NCBI GenBank assembly: GCA_023333565.1
Contig: JAJKFH010003083.1
Coordinates: forward strand, 310,001-374,000
Source: Puffinus mauretanicus
Lineage: Eukaryota > Chordata > Aves > Procellariiformes > Procellariidae
Length of the DNA: 64,000 bases
Direction of reading: 5' to 3'
Shown here: positions 24,175 through 35,740 of the stretch, piece after piece
Layout of the letters: each line of letters begins with the position of its first letter
How positions within the stretch are numbered: position 1 is the stretch's first letter
The notes under the pieces: model-generated
The model's input: the letters and a program-made list of their open reading frames with translations, nothing else
Databases searched by the model: none
Told to the model about the DNA's origin: nothing
Translations under genes and position numbers: made by a program

Positions 24175-25794
24175 TCCAAGATCCTGTAATGCTAACAGCT
24201 CAGGAAGAGCTCTGACTAGCTATTTTCCATCTTTCAATTCAAAGGCAGATTTGCAAGATTCAGGCGAGCAGCAGGCAACTCTGAAGTCCCATGGTCAATA
24301 GCTCAATTGAATAAAACACTACGGGGCAATACGTATTGTTTCTGCCAAGGAATGGGTTTTTAAGAGCTGTTTGTACCAAATGCCCCTGAAGCTCACCCAG
24401 CGTGCCGTTTCAATCAACTTAGGAAACTCCTATTGCAAGAAGCACACCTATGCAATGTGATTTTGCTCAGCTTGTGCTTCCACAGAGCAACGGGTTCTGC
24501 TTCTGTATATAGTTTGGATACACCTTATGCTTCTTACGCATTATCATAAAAGCATGAATCCCACCCTTTTCTAGTAATAATACAGCCAGATTCCTCACTG
24601 TGGGTTACCTACATGAACACATCCTTGAGAATAAAAACATCCTCACCAAAACTGAATGTAAAAAACCCACCAAAATCAATTGCACGTGATTGCACGATGT
24701 TGTTTATTTCTGAGTATGTTGCAATGACATTAGTTTTTATTAAGCTCTAATTGTTGATTTATCTGCAGTCTCTTACCTCACTCCATAAGTGAGGCACTGA
24801 GACACTGCTGTGTGTGCCCCAGCTGCATTTTCAAGCCTTTTTCCCCAAACTGACCCACCACACTTCGAAAAGTCGGATCCAAGAGCTGTTTAGGGTCTTA
24901 TCAGATACTTGACTCCAAGATATCCACAAACAAGAAGGAAAGAGGACAGTATAAAGTCACTTTGCTCTATAACCACATGGGACAGAGTCTCACCATTTTA
25001 TTACATTTTGCTACAGAGCAACTTCAATAACAGGAAAAGCAGTACAAAAAGGGGAGAACAGGAGTAAGTCTTTCCCGCTTTTAGTACTTAGAAATCTAGG
25101 AAAGGGGAGAAGGGAAGGAGACACAATCAATGCACATCCACACTACCCAAGCACAAGAATTTGGCAGCAAGCCAGCATAATTTGTAAAGCTTCACTCAGC
25201 TTATGTTCGTCTCTTTTGGGGAAACGGTTTGCAGCTCACATCAGTCAAGCTCCTTCCTCCTCTCTTCCACCAGACTTTCTGCCTGGAGACTTTACCCCAG
25301 TACCTCGTATCTCAAAAACGGTCACAGACGCAATGCTGTTGGGCACTTGGAAGGTGAAAAGTAATACAGAAATAATGCTCCAACAAAACATACTTATTTC
25401 CTTAGTACCTGCATTCTCTATCGACAACACGAAGGACATAAAATTTTCAGTGCATGGGTAACCTTTGCCTTTTTCAAATTTCTCTGCAAAAGACTCACCT
25501 CCTGATAAAAACAAAACAGCTACTATGCTGCACCTCGCTCCACACACGCTGGCCGCAGATAGCTTTAAATAACTTGTGACTGATTACTGGATTGAATCAC
25601 CAAAAAAAGCTAAGCCTGTGAGCACAGTCCTTAGTAATACTCAAGGCTGAGTGTTATAGCTTACCTCTGCTTAGAAAGAAATGTAGATGAAGATTAACGA
25701 AGAATTCGCATAACAGCACAAGGAGTTCTGTAGGAAGTTCTGTAAAACGACCCTGTTATTTTCTGGATTGTAAGGGCATCTTCTGGAGGACATC
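24175..25794. other. Non-genic unique sequence
   Basis: No gene is supported. Overlapping frames of 81 codons (25216-25461, +) and 100 codons (25245-25547, -) are antisense to each other and unremarkable. A small 11-12 bp repeat of GGA(A)GTTCTGTA lies at 25722-25744, just upstream of the 41-bp duplication. Confidence 0.75.
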
Positions 25795-25876
25795 TGATTG
25801 CTGTCCAAAGTCCTCTACTTTTATTTTTTACAAAATGATTGCTGTCCAAAGCTCTGTACTTTATATTTTTACAAAA
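25795..25876. repeat. 41-bp tandem duplication
   Basis: Two adjacent 41-bp units (25795-25835 and 25836-25876) start TGATTGCTGTCCAAAG and end TTTTTACAAAA. By hand comparison they match at 35 of 41 positions, with all differences in the middle. The divergence implies the duplication is not recent. No function is evident. Confidence 0.93.
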
Positions 25877-27160
25877 TTACGTAACTGGAATCATATACTT
25901 GTAGCACAGGCACCATTTCACTTTTACAATACAACAAAGCAAAACTGATGTGTATTGATCTGTCCATACAACTCTAATAAAGCAGAACTCTTTATACAGT
26001 GTGATTTCTTTTCTGATTGTGTTACTCTACCTTATTACTTGTATGTCACAGATATAATATTTTACTCATTCAGTGGCATTAACAGTAACTTTACTGATAT
26101 GGAGCACTGTATTTATGTTGTTAATATGGAACCAGCAGTTTTATATTGAAGACATTTTCACTTGTTTCACTGAAACTGTTAAATACCAGCTAAATATCTC
26201 TTATCTAGACTTCAGATTATTAGCTCGAGAAACAGATTTTTCCAGGAACTTTAATTCATTTACCCATTAAAATACTTTTTTATTCTTTTGAAAACTGAAA
26301 AAATGTCCGCAAATGTATGTGTACAACCACCTTCTCAGTGACACATTAAACAGCTCACACATGCACTAGCTGTAACATGGATGCAAAACACCAGGAGCCA
26401 AAATGATACAAAATGGCCTATGTCAATACTATAGCTAGAGCCAAAAGTATCCCCCGGTGCACAACATAAAGAGCAGCCAAGAAACATGTAGCAGGATAGA
26501 AAAACCTTCCAGACAGAGATGATGGGAATGGCAGCTCGTCCTCAGCTTTCAGCAAGGTTTTTGCACGGACATCCCATGGAAACTGCTTTGGGGGTTTGGG
26601 AAGGGCCAGGTACAGAGATGGGAAGAGAGTGGGAAGGCTTCAAGGATGAGGCAGAGCACCTCTGATAGTGTCAAGGGGTGAGCTGCCAGCTCTGCCAGGT
26701 GGCCTGGGGTGGCAGAGAACAGAGAGGACAATTAGAAGAGACTGCCCATCTGCAGTTCCTGCAGACAAGACCAGGATGCAGCCCCCATCTTTGAAGCAGG
26801 GAGGGTCTGCTCCCACACTGGCACAAGGAAGACGAGGAGTTGTGAGGCGATGGCTCGTACAAGGAAAAGTAATCGTTAGCAGGATGAGTGGGAACATACC
26901 TGTGGTCATGCCACATTTCATCAGTCAGGATTTGTTTTTTCCTGTAGATGCAGACCTCGAGCTCCAAAGCCTTTGAAGATACTCTCCCTTCAAACAGCCA
27001 CAAACTTCCTCCTGTTGAAAAAGAAACAACCTGGATGAACTACATGCAGAGTGTTTCCTCGTCTTCTAAGCTTGCCTGTGGAGTGGATTGACCATGGCTG
27101 GCTGCCAGACACCCACCCAACTGCTCTCTCACTCCCCTTCCTCAACAAGACGGAGAGAAA
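25877..27160. other. Non-genic sequence, GC-richer toward its end
   Basis: No gene is supported. Frames of 93-110 codons around 26640-27003 overlap on both strands in a GC-richer stretch with no family resemblance. Nothing else is seen. Confidence 0.72.
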
Positions 27161-27218
27161 ATAACAAGGAAAAGCTTGTAGGTGGAGATATAACAAGGAA
27201 AAGCTCGTAGGTGGAGAT
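27161..27218. repeat. 29-bp tandem duplication, nearly perfect
   Basis: Two adjacent 29-bp units (27161-27189 and 27190-27218) begin ATAACAAGGAAAAGC and end GTAGGTGGAGAT. They differ at one position (T versus C). The near identity implies a recent event. The repeat lies about 380 bp upstream of the CpG island. Confidence 0.96.
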
Positions 27219-27599
27219 AAAGACAAGGAGATCACTTACAAATCACTGTCATGGGCAAAACCGACTGGTGAATCACATTAATTCAATTTAGTGCCAATTA
27301 AAATAGAGTTAGATGGTGAGAAATACAGACAAAAATTAACACCCACCGCTCTTCTTCCCAGGCTCAACTTCACTCCTTCATTCCTGACTCGGTGGCACAA
27401 GGGGTGTGGAATGGGGGTATGGTCAGCCTGTAACAGCCCCTTCCTCCCCAGCCCTTTCCCCCGCCCCACCATGGCCCTGGCGCCCAGAGCGCCTCCTCCT
27501 TCTCCTCCTCTCCCCCACCTCGGTGCTGACAGGGCTGTTCCTCGCACTTTTTTCCTCAGATTTCCAGCATTTTTCCCCTTCCTTACATCCCTTTCCTCG

Positions 27600-28025
27600 A
27601 GGCGCCAACAGCAGGGCTGGGGGGGCTGGGCTGTGCCAGGCTGCGGGGCTGCCAGAACCGGCCAGAACCGGCTGTGCCCGCCCCAGCCTCTCCTCACAGA
27701 CCCCTCAGCCCCGCTGCCACCCCTGGGCGCAGGCACCCCGTAACGAGGGAGGCTCCTTGAGCCGACACCACCCGATAACAACATCCGCTCGCTGCTTGCT
27801 TGTCGGGATGCTCGTGTTCAGTCTCTGTAAGGTTTCACCGTACGAGCACACCGCACGCAGGGGAAAAACACCCCCAAACCCCACGTAAGCCGCCTCTGCT
27901 GTTGCGCAGCGCCGAACCGCGCGCGCCTCGCGGGGACGGCAGGGAGCCAGCGAGGGCCTGACAAACCTTCCGCTACGGAAGTTGTTCGGCATCGGTAACT
28001 CTACTAGTAACGTCCTCACCTATCG
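27600..28025. promoter_or_regulatory. CpG island, candidate orphan promoter
   Basis: By hand count there are about 37 CpG dinucleotides in roughly 420 bp, close to the number expected from base composition. The core reads CGAACCGCGCGCGCCTCGCGG (27913 onward). Every other part of the window is CpG-poor or has only small CpG clusters. Such islands normally mark promoters or Polycomb-regulated elements. Frames of 150-168 codons cover the upstream GC-rich flank on both strands (27278-27888), as expected in GC-rich DNA, and none resembles a known protein. A 10-bp tandem GCCAGAACCG lies at 27651-27670. No convincing first exon and donor pair was found, so the transcript, if any, is unknown. Confidence 0.7.
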
Positions 28026-28620
28026 CCTCTCCCCTCTAGTTGCCAAATATTAGTAAAAGCCGGATGACTGCTGGAAATAAGGCAGAGCGCGGTCACAAAT
28101 TACACATGCGGCTGTTCGTTGGCTCATTAAAAGCCACACCTACAGCTGCACAAGGAAGACATTGCTTTAGTTAATAAAAGCAGAAGATGAGGACGTATCC
28201 CAAACTTTCACAAGGGCTGACAGTCGCCACGCGTCTTGGCTCCATCGCGATGAGTAGGTTGTGGGAAGGCACCAGTCTAATCTGTTTTCTGCCTCCGGTC
28301 TTCTGTCAGGTATTTCACCAGATGATACAATGAATCACCTTTAAATTCAAGATTTCCCTTTCTAATTGAACTCTAAAACTGCATTAGTCTGCATTTATGT
28401 TGTCATTAACAATAAATCTGTGGGGTTTTTTTCTTCCTGTTAAAAGTCAAAGCTGCTCATCCAAAAATAGCTACTGCCCTTTAGCCCAATAGGTTTTATG
28501 TGTGTATTTTTCATATATCCTCTCATGCTTTTACCCTCAGTAATGATATTCCAGTAATTAGATACAAACTTCCATGCAAATTGCTAGTAGCAGGTTCCCC
28601 TCAGTTATCTCCTTTATAGC
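28026..28620. promoter_or_regulatory. Candidate enhancer-like block beside the CpG island
   Basis: This is repeat-free sequence grading from CpG-containing to AT-rich. It holds GGCTCATTAAAAGCC, TTAGTTAATAAAAG, GTCATTAACAATAAATC, CCAGTAATTAGATAC and ATGCAAAT-like cores, plus the palindrome CATCGCGATG (28243-28252). A pyrimidine tract ending in CTGTCAG is followed at once by GTATTT (junction 28309/28310). Its position next to the CpG island suggests a linked promoter and enhancer unit, which is inference. Confidence 0.35.
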
Positions 28621-31559
28621 ATGATAAAATTTTTACTTCCAGGAAAATGAAAGGCAGTGATGGAGAAACAGCTCGCAACGCACCAAGCGGTGGCTGACAC
28701 ACAGTGCGACGCTCCAGCTGCGCGGTCCAGGATCACTGCTATAAATTCAGGCTGTTCCATGCCCAGATGTCCATCGGCGCATCAAAATGCATCCTGGGGG
28801 TTGCTTATTCTGACAAAACTCTTTCTGCTGGGCGTCTCTGCCCCTTGCCTACCCTGCATCCCATCTCCAAAGTACCGATGCAAAGACCAAACCTCTTTCT
28901 CGCTTTACTGATGTGGGTTTTTTCTGGTTAATGAACCCTAACATCTCTATAATCCTGCACCACAGCAAGGTTTCGTATCTGCAGAGCTCTGCCCTACAAC
29001 CCTATTGCAGATTTCTCCTCGCCTGACCTCAGGTTTCAGATATTCTGTGTGCTGAACTGCGCATGTGGGGTTGCCACAGGAGTTAAGAAAGAGCATTTCA
29101 TCACCCAAAGCACAAGCTTTTACAACTCTATTAATGCTGAGCTGCACGACTACTACGCAATCACCACGGAAAAACCACAACTGTCTACGTTAGATCAGTG
29201 CACCAAAAATACATTCTTAGCGATGACAGATACCCACATTTTATTTCATTCTTTCAGTTTGATGTTGCTAAATATACATTTTAAATAGCAACAGCCCTTT
29301 TGGTTGTCCAGAAGGCGACAATATTCTCGGGGCTGCTACATGTCTGCTGAAAACTGAGCCACGGTTCATTCCTGGGTCAATGTCCACTGCTCATAGGAAT
29401 AATTTTGTACCAGCACATCTTTGATTTTACTGAGAATGAAAGCTCCACATAGACAGGGCTTAAGGCAGTTCTTCTACTGTGTATCTGTCCTCACTTGGAA
29501 ATAGGGTGTTATCTCCAGGAAGCTGGGCTGGCAGTGAATTACCTGTCCCTTCTCCCGAGTGTTGACAGGGCTTGTGTGAGCGGGAATAAGAAATTCAGGA
29601 GATGTAAGCGGTAATCAGCCAAAAGGCCCATCAAAGTTTCAGCACGCAGGGTGACATTGTGCTTCCCCGAGTTTCCTTTGCTTTTCATTAAGGGATTGGT
29701 TTTCCTTACAGGTCACATTTACAACTGGTTTGTGTAGCTGCTGTAGCAATTACCACAAATGACAGCCCAGCCCCCTGAAAAGGGCAGAGACACTGCAGAG
29801 TTAAGCAAAAGGAGCCTTGGAGAAAATATGGACCGTGGTAGAGATTTCCCAGTGATTTGCAGATTTTCTTCTGCAAAGACAGCTGTTTGTAATGGGCGCC
29901 TATTTTCCTCCTCTCACAAAAACACACACACTACATGCCACTTGCGAGGTTTTATTCGTTAATTTTCTAAAGTCCTTTGAGATCCTGGTGTTTGATCAGC
30001 AGAGTTTTGATTGTTGATATTGAGTTATGAAATTCTTGGAAATAAAAAAGTCTACCAGCGCACGGTAAGAAAATGAAGTATTGCCGCCCCGAATGAGAGA
30101 GCGGTGTGACTAATGACAGTGTCAGGAATCTGATGCTCTCTGAAACTAGTGCTGTATATTAAAACAGCCCTTCTGTACTGATAACTTTCAGAAAGGACTA
30201 TAATAGCATCCTTTCAACTAGAGCTTTCCATCTCTCCAGATATTTCATTGCACTCCTAACTTCAATATCACCTTCCTTTTAATAGCAAGGCTCTGCATTA
30301 TAATATCCCCTGTGCTTTGGCAGGGCCTAAAAACACCAGTGCAGTTGGCAGTAGAGACAAAGTCTAGGATTCATCAGAAATTTCTTCAGAAATCTCTAAG
30401 TATATATATACTTTTGATGTAGAAATTTCTTTTGGTCTGAAAACTATTACACCAATTGCAAGCAGAGAGGACTTACTTTGCCCTTGTCAAATTAAAAGTG
30501 TAAATAACAGTTGATAGGTGAGAGGGGGTGGGGTGGGGTTTTTTTGTTTTGTTTTGCTTTTTTAAAAATCAAAGTGTATTTGAGCTCATTAACTTCATGA
30601 GTTTTCACAGGCTGATTAAAATGGGCCCAACTCTAACAAATGTGCTAGGCAGCTGGCATTTTTTTCTAGGAAGAAAGAAGGAACAACAGAGCAGAGTACT
30701 GACATATACCCCATACATTTTAAATAACTTGTGAGTGCATACCAGTGGCTTAAAGTGCGTGAGGATTCTCAAAAAAACTAAGAAACTGCTTTGCCCAACC
30801 ACGCAGTGTATTGCAAGAGGCAACACACAGGTAGCAAGTGTAGTACTGCTAGTCAGTGACTATACCAGCCCAAACCATAACTCTGACGCCGCTTTATGTA
30901 CACTTAACCAGCTCCTTACAGAGCGTCTCATGCTTTCTGCTACCAGCTAACATATTACATATATTCCATATCACAGTATGTCCCTTTTACCATTAGCTAC
31001 TTTATCCATAGACTGAGCACTTGCAAAAGTACCGGCCAGACTAACACCACCACCACAGTTCATGCTCTATATCACTAAATAGGCTTTATATTATGCCCAG
31101 CTCTCTCGATCCAATAGCACAGGTATCCTGCACAGACTGTCATTAGCCCTCAGACAAATTATGGCCACTCTGCTCCTCCCTCTGGCAACTGACTTGAATG
31201 CCCCATTACCTCGGCTGCACGCTAACGATGATCAACTGCCATATTTTTCAGGCCTCTATTGGCATTACTACAGAAGGCATCCCTGCAATTGCCAGTGAGC
31301 GCATTAACAAGCACTTGTCCATACAACACAACTAAATTTTGGAACCAGGAGTTCCCGCAGGAGGCTGAGTAGACCAGAAGTATAAACAAGAACAAGTTGA
31401 TTCCCACTTGGTTCCTGTGCAAAGGGCTTTTTTACCTTCCAGCCCAGCTTAGCAGAAGTACCTCTGTTTTTTTATCTTCCCCACTGCAGCACTTTGCAGT
31501 GATTTGAACTTCTGTCTGCATGAAGCAGTGGAGCAAACATCTATCAGAGGAGGGCGAGC
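28621..31559. other. Non-genic unique sequence
   Basis: No gene is supported; all frames are below 85 codons. A TCF/LEF-like ATCAAAG lies at 29630-29636, near TAATCAGCC. A perfect 16-bp AT palindrome AAGTATATATATACTT lies at 30398-30413. A G/T-rich low-complexity stretch (about 30520-30563) has three long G-runs followed by TTTTG units. Confidence 0.75.
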
Positions 31560-31730
31560 TATTCAGCCAGGGCAGCCATTCGACGGATGCTGGGCTGAAA
31601 CAGATTAAGTTGCAATTATCATCTAGAAGCTGGCGGCCACGAACTGTGCCAGGCTCTGTCACAGATCAGTTTGGTACTGGGAATAGTGGCCTTGGAGCTG
31701 TTTTAACTAACTGTGATAATCAATAGGAAA
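31560..31730. promoter_or_regulatory. Candidate small regulatory block
   Basis: This is a repeat-free block with GATTAAGTTGCAATTATCATC and AACTGTGATAATCAATAGG, both homeodomain- or GATA-type clusters, and a GC-containing middle. The texture is that of a conserved non-coding element. No direct evidence of function exists in the sequence. Confidence 0.25.
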
Positions 31731-33218
31731 AGCGGCCCAACACTTAGCAACCTTGGTAAACATCACCCCCTTGCCACAAAAAACAGAAATGAATATTACC
31801 CAGGCTGAGGAATGGTAAACACCGGTCAGCAGAAACAATTTAAACAAGGATGGAAGAGAAAATAACACATCCAGAAACTCGGTGTCACAGTTTCCATACC
31901 GGGAGGAAATGCTGCCTGTAGGACTCATCACTCACAGCATATTGCCTGGCATTCAAGGGCTAAACATAAACCCAGTAGATGTTGATAGGCTTCACCTGGG
32001 ATGAGAGTAGTCCCACTTCTGTACAGAGAAGCAGCATGTTTAGGGCTCACATCTGGCAGCGGCACTCATGGCTGGTTTATACAACTGCTCGATGACCCCC
32101 GTGGGGTCCCAGCACTGCATCGCTACCAGCCTACCGCCCAGGTGCGTCCTGCTCCCCAGTGAAATCGTGTTCTTCCAAATACTCATGACTTATCCATGGG
32201 TCAAAATCCCATGTGCTATCCCTGCAAGCCAGCAGCCCACCGCGCTGGCCAGTTTGTTGTATTGCACAGCTGGATCAATCCGCACAGACAGGCTGCACAA
32301 GCAGCCCAAAGTCTGCCCTTCGGGCACATCGAAGGCAAGTGGGAAATAAGTTGCTAGACCTGGGAGCTAGAGAGGGCATTGTGGGGAGGGCAGCAGAAAG
32401 TGATCTGGGCTTAAACCACATACCAAATCTCTGCTGCTTCTCTGTTCTTGTATAAAATCCTTCCTTATTCATGCAGCTGAGCAAGCTTGGGTGGATTTGC
32501 CTCCTCTCCCAGACAAAGTGTCCAGAATGGGCTTAAAATAAAGGATAGCAATTGACATATAGATTTCTTCATAATGGCCTCCACCAAAGGCACTTCGTTA
32601 TTTTTCTTTGTGACACAAGTCGGCCACTCACACATGCACAGCAACTTCATTCCTAAAGAGCCAGCATGCTTCTATGTCGAAGTAAAACCATGACAGTGAG
32701 CAAAGAAGCCACAGCTCGGCAAAAGTCAAGTTTTACCACCCGCTAATTGCATTCGCAGAGATCAATAAGCTCCAAGCAGCATCTCTCCCTGGCTGCCACG
32801 GGAGGCGACCGGCAGCGCAGAACCGGAGCTACGCCAGGAGGGTGCCTCCCTACCACAGGGGCAATTAATACAGGCGTAGGAGAGCTAAGAGGAGTGTGGG
32901 GTTTTTGTCTCCCAGACAAGCAGCTCAGAGTTCACTGACCGATCCTATCAGGAAAACCAAACTGGCCTCCCAGCTGGGGAACACTGAGCATCTTCAATTC
33001 CCAGGGCAACCAGGGGGATCAATGGGTGCTCAGCCCTCCTCAAGGGCTGCGTAAGGCTGAGCCCTTGCTGCTGCAAACATGCTGTTTGGAAACTTCTTCC
33101 CCCACACATCAAAACCTCTTTTCTCCAAATTCTTTCTGGTATTTGCTAGCTTACATATAGCACAGGCTGATGTTTGCCTTCAAGACACAAGCGTCCTGTG
33201 GTTAGCTCGCTGCATCAG
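31731..33218. other. Non-genic sequence with a CpG cluster
   Basis: No gene is supported. Around 32790-32880 at least six CpGs occur in about 50 bp (GCCACGGGAGGCGACCGG and following). This is too short for a CpG island. The part 32500-32760 is AT-rich and repeat-free with cores such as CCGCTAATTGCATTCG and may be a regulatory element. Confidence 0.7.
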
Positions 33219-33336
33219 ATCTTCATTCATGAAGGGAATCTTCATTGCATGAGGGGAAACAGCTCCAGCAGAGGGAAAGTCTGTCATCATGAAAGAAAAT
33301 ATTCTCATTAAAAAAATAAAATAAAATAAAATAAAT
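33219..33336. repeat. 19-20 bp tandem duplication and AAAAT repeat
   Basis: Units starting ATCTTCATT lie at 33219-33237 and 33238-33257, differing by one insertion and one substitution. About 50 bp downstream, 33310-33336 is a short (AAAAT)n repeat of about five units. Both are small replication-slippage products. Confidence 0.9.
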
Positions 33337-35199
33337 CTATTTTCCCCAACTTTTTCTGGTGCTTTATTCCCTTTTGACTGTGCTGGTGAGCCTGAATATT
33401 TCCAATAACCAAGAAATTAGAGTAACTGTAACAAACTCAACAATAACTCGGCAGTAAATAAGAGTAACTCTGTTTCAAAGGGCCAGCCCAAATTTCAACA
33501 GGTTCAGTGTATTTTACAGGATCCATAAACACTTTCTAAATACAAGCTAGAAGCAAGTAGATGCCTTGTTCTTTTCTTTTTTTCCCTTGTTCCATTTATT
33601 CTCTTTTCTTTTTTTTTTTATTTGATTGATTTTTTTTTAGCTTCTCTCAGTTATCCTTACTTGATCTTTCGCGATCTCCATCTCAAGCAAAGAACGAAGG
33701 GGTAGTGTTTAATATAATCTGATATAGCAGAAACAGCCAAAAGAAGCCAAAGGACAAAGCCATATATTAAAATTTCCTTCCCTCTATTTGCTCTCATACC
33801 TTCACCACCCAACTACAATAAAATAACACTAGATACTAACAATTCCTACAGCGTTAGACTTCAGCCAGCATTTAACCTGAGTCCTCTATTAATGCGAATG
33901 GAAATAAGTAAGGTTTTGTCACATTCTGATCCACATTACAGCAGAAATAATCAGTCGTTGCCACAGAAGCTTTCGAAAAAAAGACTCAAATGAACAGAAA
34001 TTGGTAAGATAAAAAAGCCACTATATAAATCATATTCTTCTTATTAATGTTATGCATTTTTATTTTCCAGGAATCAAAACAGCATACTTAGTGTGTATTC
34101 AGAAATGACAGTCGTATTCGGAAATGTTTAATTTACATGCAAATTAGATTCAGGGACCTACTAGTTGCAGATATTCCCTTTCAGTCACAAACTGGTCTTT
34201 AAACCTAAGTAAAAGGATAATATTATGGCAACAAGATTATTACTGGTCCTGTAAAAGTTTAGCTTCGAAAAGCCATACAGATTTGATTCAGTGAACAGGA
34301 ATCATAACATAGAAGAAAAAAGAAACATTATAACAATGAAAAATCTGGATCGCCAGAGCAGCAAATGTGAAATTGCTTGATTTCAGAATAAACATATTAA
34401 AATGAAGATTTTTGGAATTACACTGCTTTCTAATGTGTGAATTGTCTAGCTGACGAGGCCTGTATATCACCTTTATTCTTCCAGAGAAAATGCTGACAGT
34501 TTACACTATTTGGTCCACAATCTCTTATTTTAGCCCAATATATTTCAACGATGTACTACTTAAAATGGTTTCATAGTGGTGGCAGATACATAAGAAGTAG
34601 TTTAGCAACAGAAGGCGTTAGTATCCAAAGCCTGATGAAGTGAAAGGAAGAACTCCATAATGCATTTAATCGCAACAGCTCTGTCTGGTACAAGCCTTGA
34701 AAAACAACTCTCCAGAGAATTACTTTAATGCAAGTTACACCAAAGCACTGGACTATTCAGGAGCTGCACCTTGTGTGAGCAGTGGTATAGTATTTAGCCT
34801 TGATCGTCGCTGTAACAAATAAAAATGTTATATGACAGAAAATTGCATGTCCTGAAACCAAACCAAAATAGAAATATGCTTTTTCTAATGCTTCGCATTA
34901 CGCTAGGCAAGTAGGAGATACTGAAAAATAAAAGAAGTATTTTCTCTTTGCCTGCCTCTGGCTCAAGAGGTCTAAATGGAACAGCTCTAAAGACATCTTA
35001 AATGCCGTATATTAAAAACGTACATGTTTTCACATTTGAGCCCTTTCCATGGAAACAGAGGGCATCAGATATCTTGCAAAACCAAGCCTTTTCATCTGTG
35101 AAAGACTAAAATCTTGTGACTAGCCCCTATTTCACAGAGAAGAAAATCACTTCATATAACTCCCTTCCTGCAATTTTACTATACGTACAAATAAAACAT
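33337..35199. other. Non-genic sequence with pyrimidine tract
   Basis: No gene is visible, and the longest frame is 60 codons. A T/C-rich tract occupies about 33566-33650 and contains several T(9-11) runs. The rest is AT-rich unique sequence. Confidence 0.78.
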
Positions 35200-35740
35200 T
35201 ATAGCATCATTACGTTGTCCATAGGTGTGAGTACAACAGCAATGCGGACCTGCAGAGAGCCCATGATGGTTTCACAGTAATGCAAAAATATAACAAGAAA
35301 TTGTTTGGGAAGTGCGTGAAAATGCCATGACAATGTCATTAAGAGCCTTTTGCACTGTGATGGGAAAACGATTTGAATGCTGCTTGCATAGAGGTTGTTA
35401 TTACAAGGTTTTCACGTTGGAAAATCAGTTTAGCAAAATTATTTCCATGCGTGGCTGCAGAATTTTCATACTCAGGCAGTTACTACGCACAGGCCTAAGT
35501 TCTACCCTTGTGTGTGGTGTACAGCTTTCACTGAAGTGTGAGATGCTGCAAAGGTGATCTCAATCAAGAGTGTGCAATTAGACCCTTGTTTCAGCGTCAA
35601 CCTGAAACTGAATTGGCAACAGTCGCTTTATCACGCAGTTGGAGAAAGAAATCTTGCCCTTGTGGTGATGGATAAAGATACTGTAAATTAAACTGGCAGC
35701 CCAAGTGAGTTACATCTCCAGAGACAGCCCTGTCACGCTA
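35200..35740. promoter_or_regulatory. Candidate enhancer-like block
   Basis: This is about 540 bp free of simple sequence and transposons. Cores of several classes include AATGTCATTAAGAGCC, GTGCAATTAGACC, GGATAAAGATACTG and GTAAATTAAACTGG. An 81-codon frame (35312-35557, +) crosses it without family resemblance. The dense, varied word content resembles conserved developmental enhancers. This is inference only. Confidence 0.3.

Noticed and set aside
27278..27888. Three open frames of 150-168 codons on both strands in and just upstream of the CpG island
   Set aside because: They overlap in antisense and in different frames, as expected when GC-rich DNA lacks stop codons. None shows a known motif.
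29766..29786. AGCCCCCTGAAAAGG considered as a reverse-strand CTCF core
   Set aside because: It matches only the AGGGGGC part of the CTCF motif. The flanking positions do not fit.
30520..30545. G-run cluster considered as a G-quadruplex
   Set aside because: Only three long G-runs are present, so a standard four-run, three-tetrad quadruplex cannot form within the tract.
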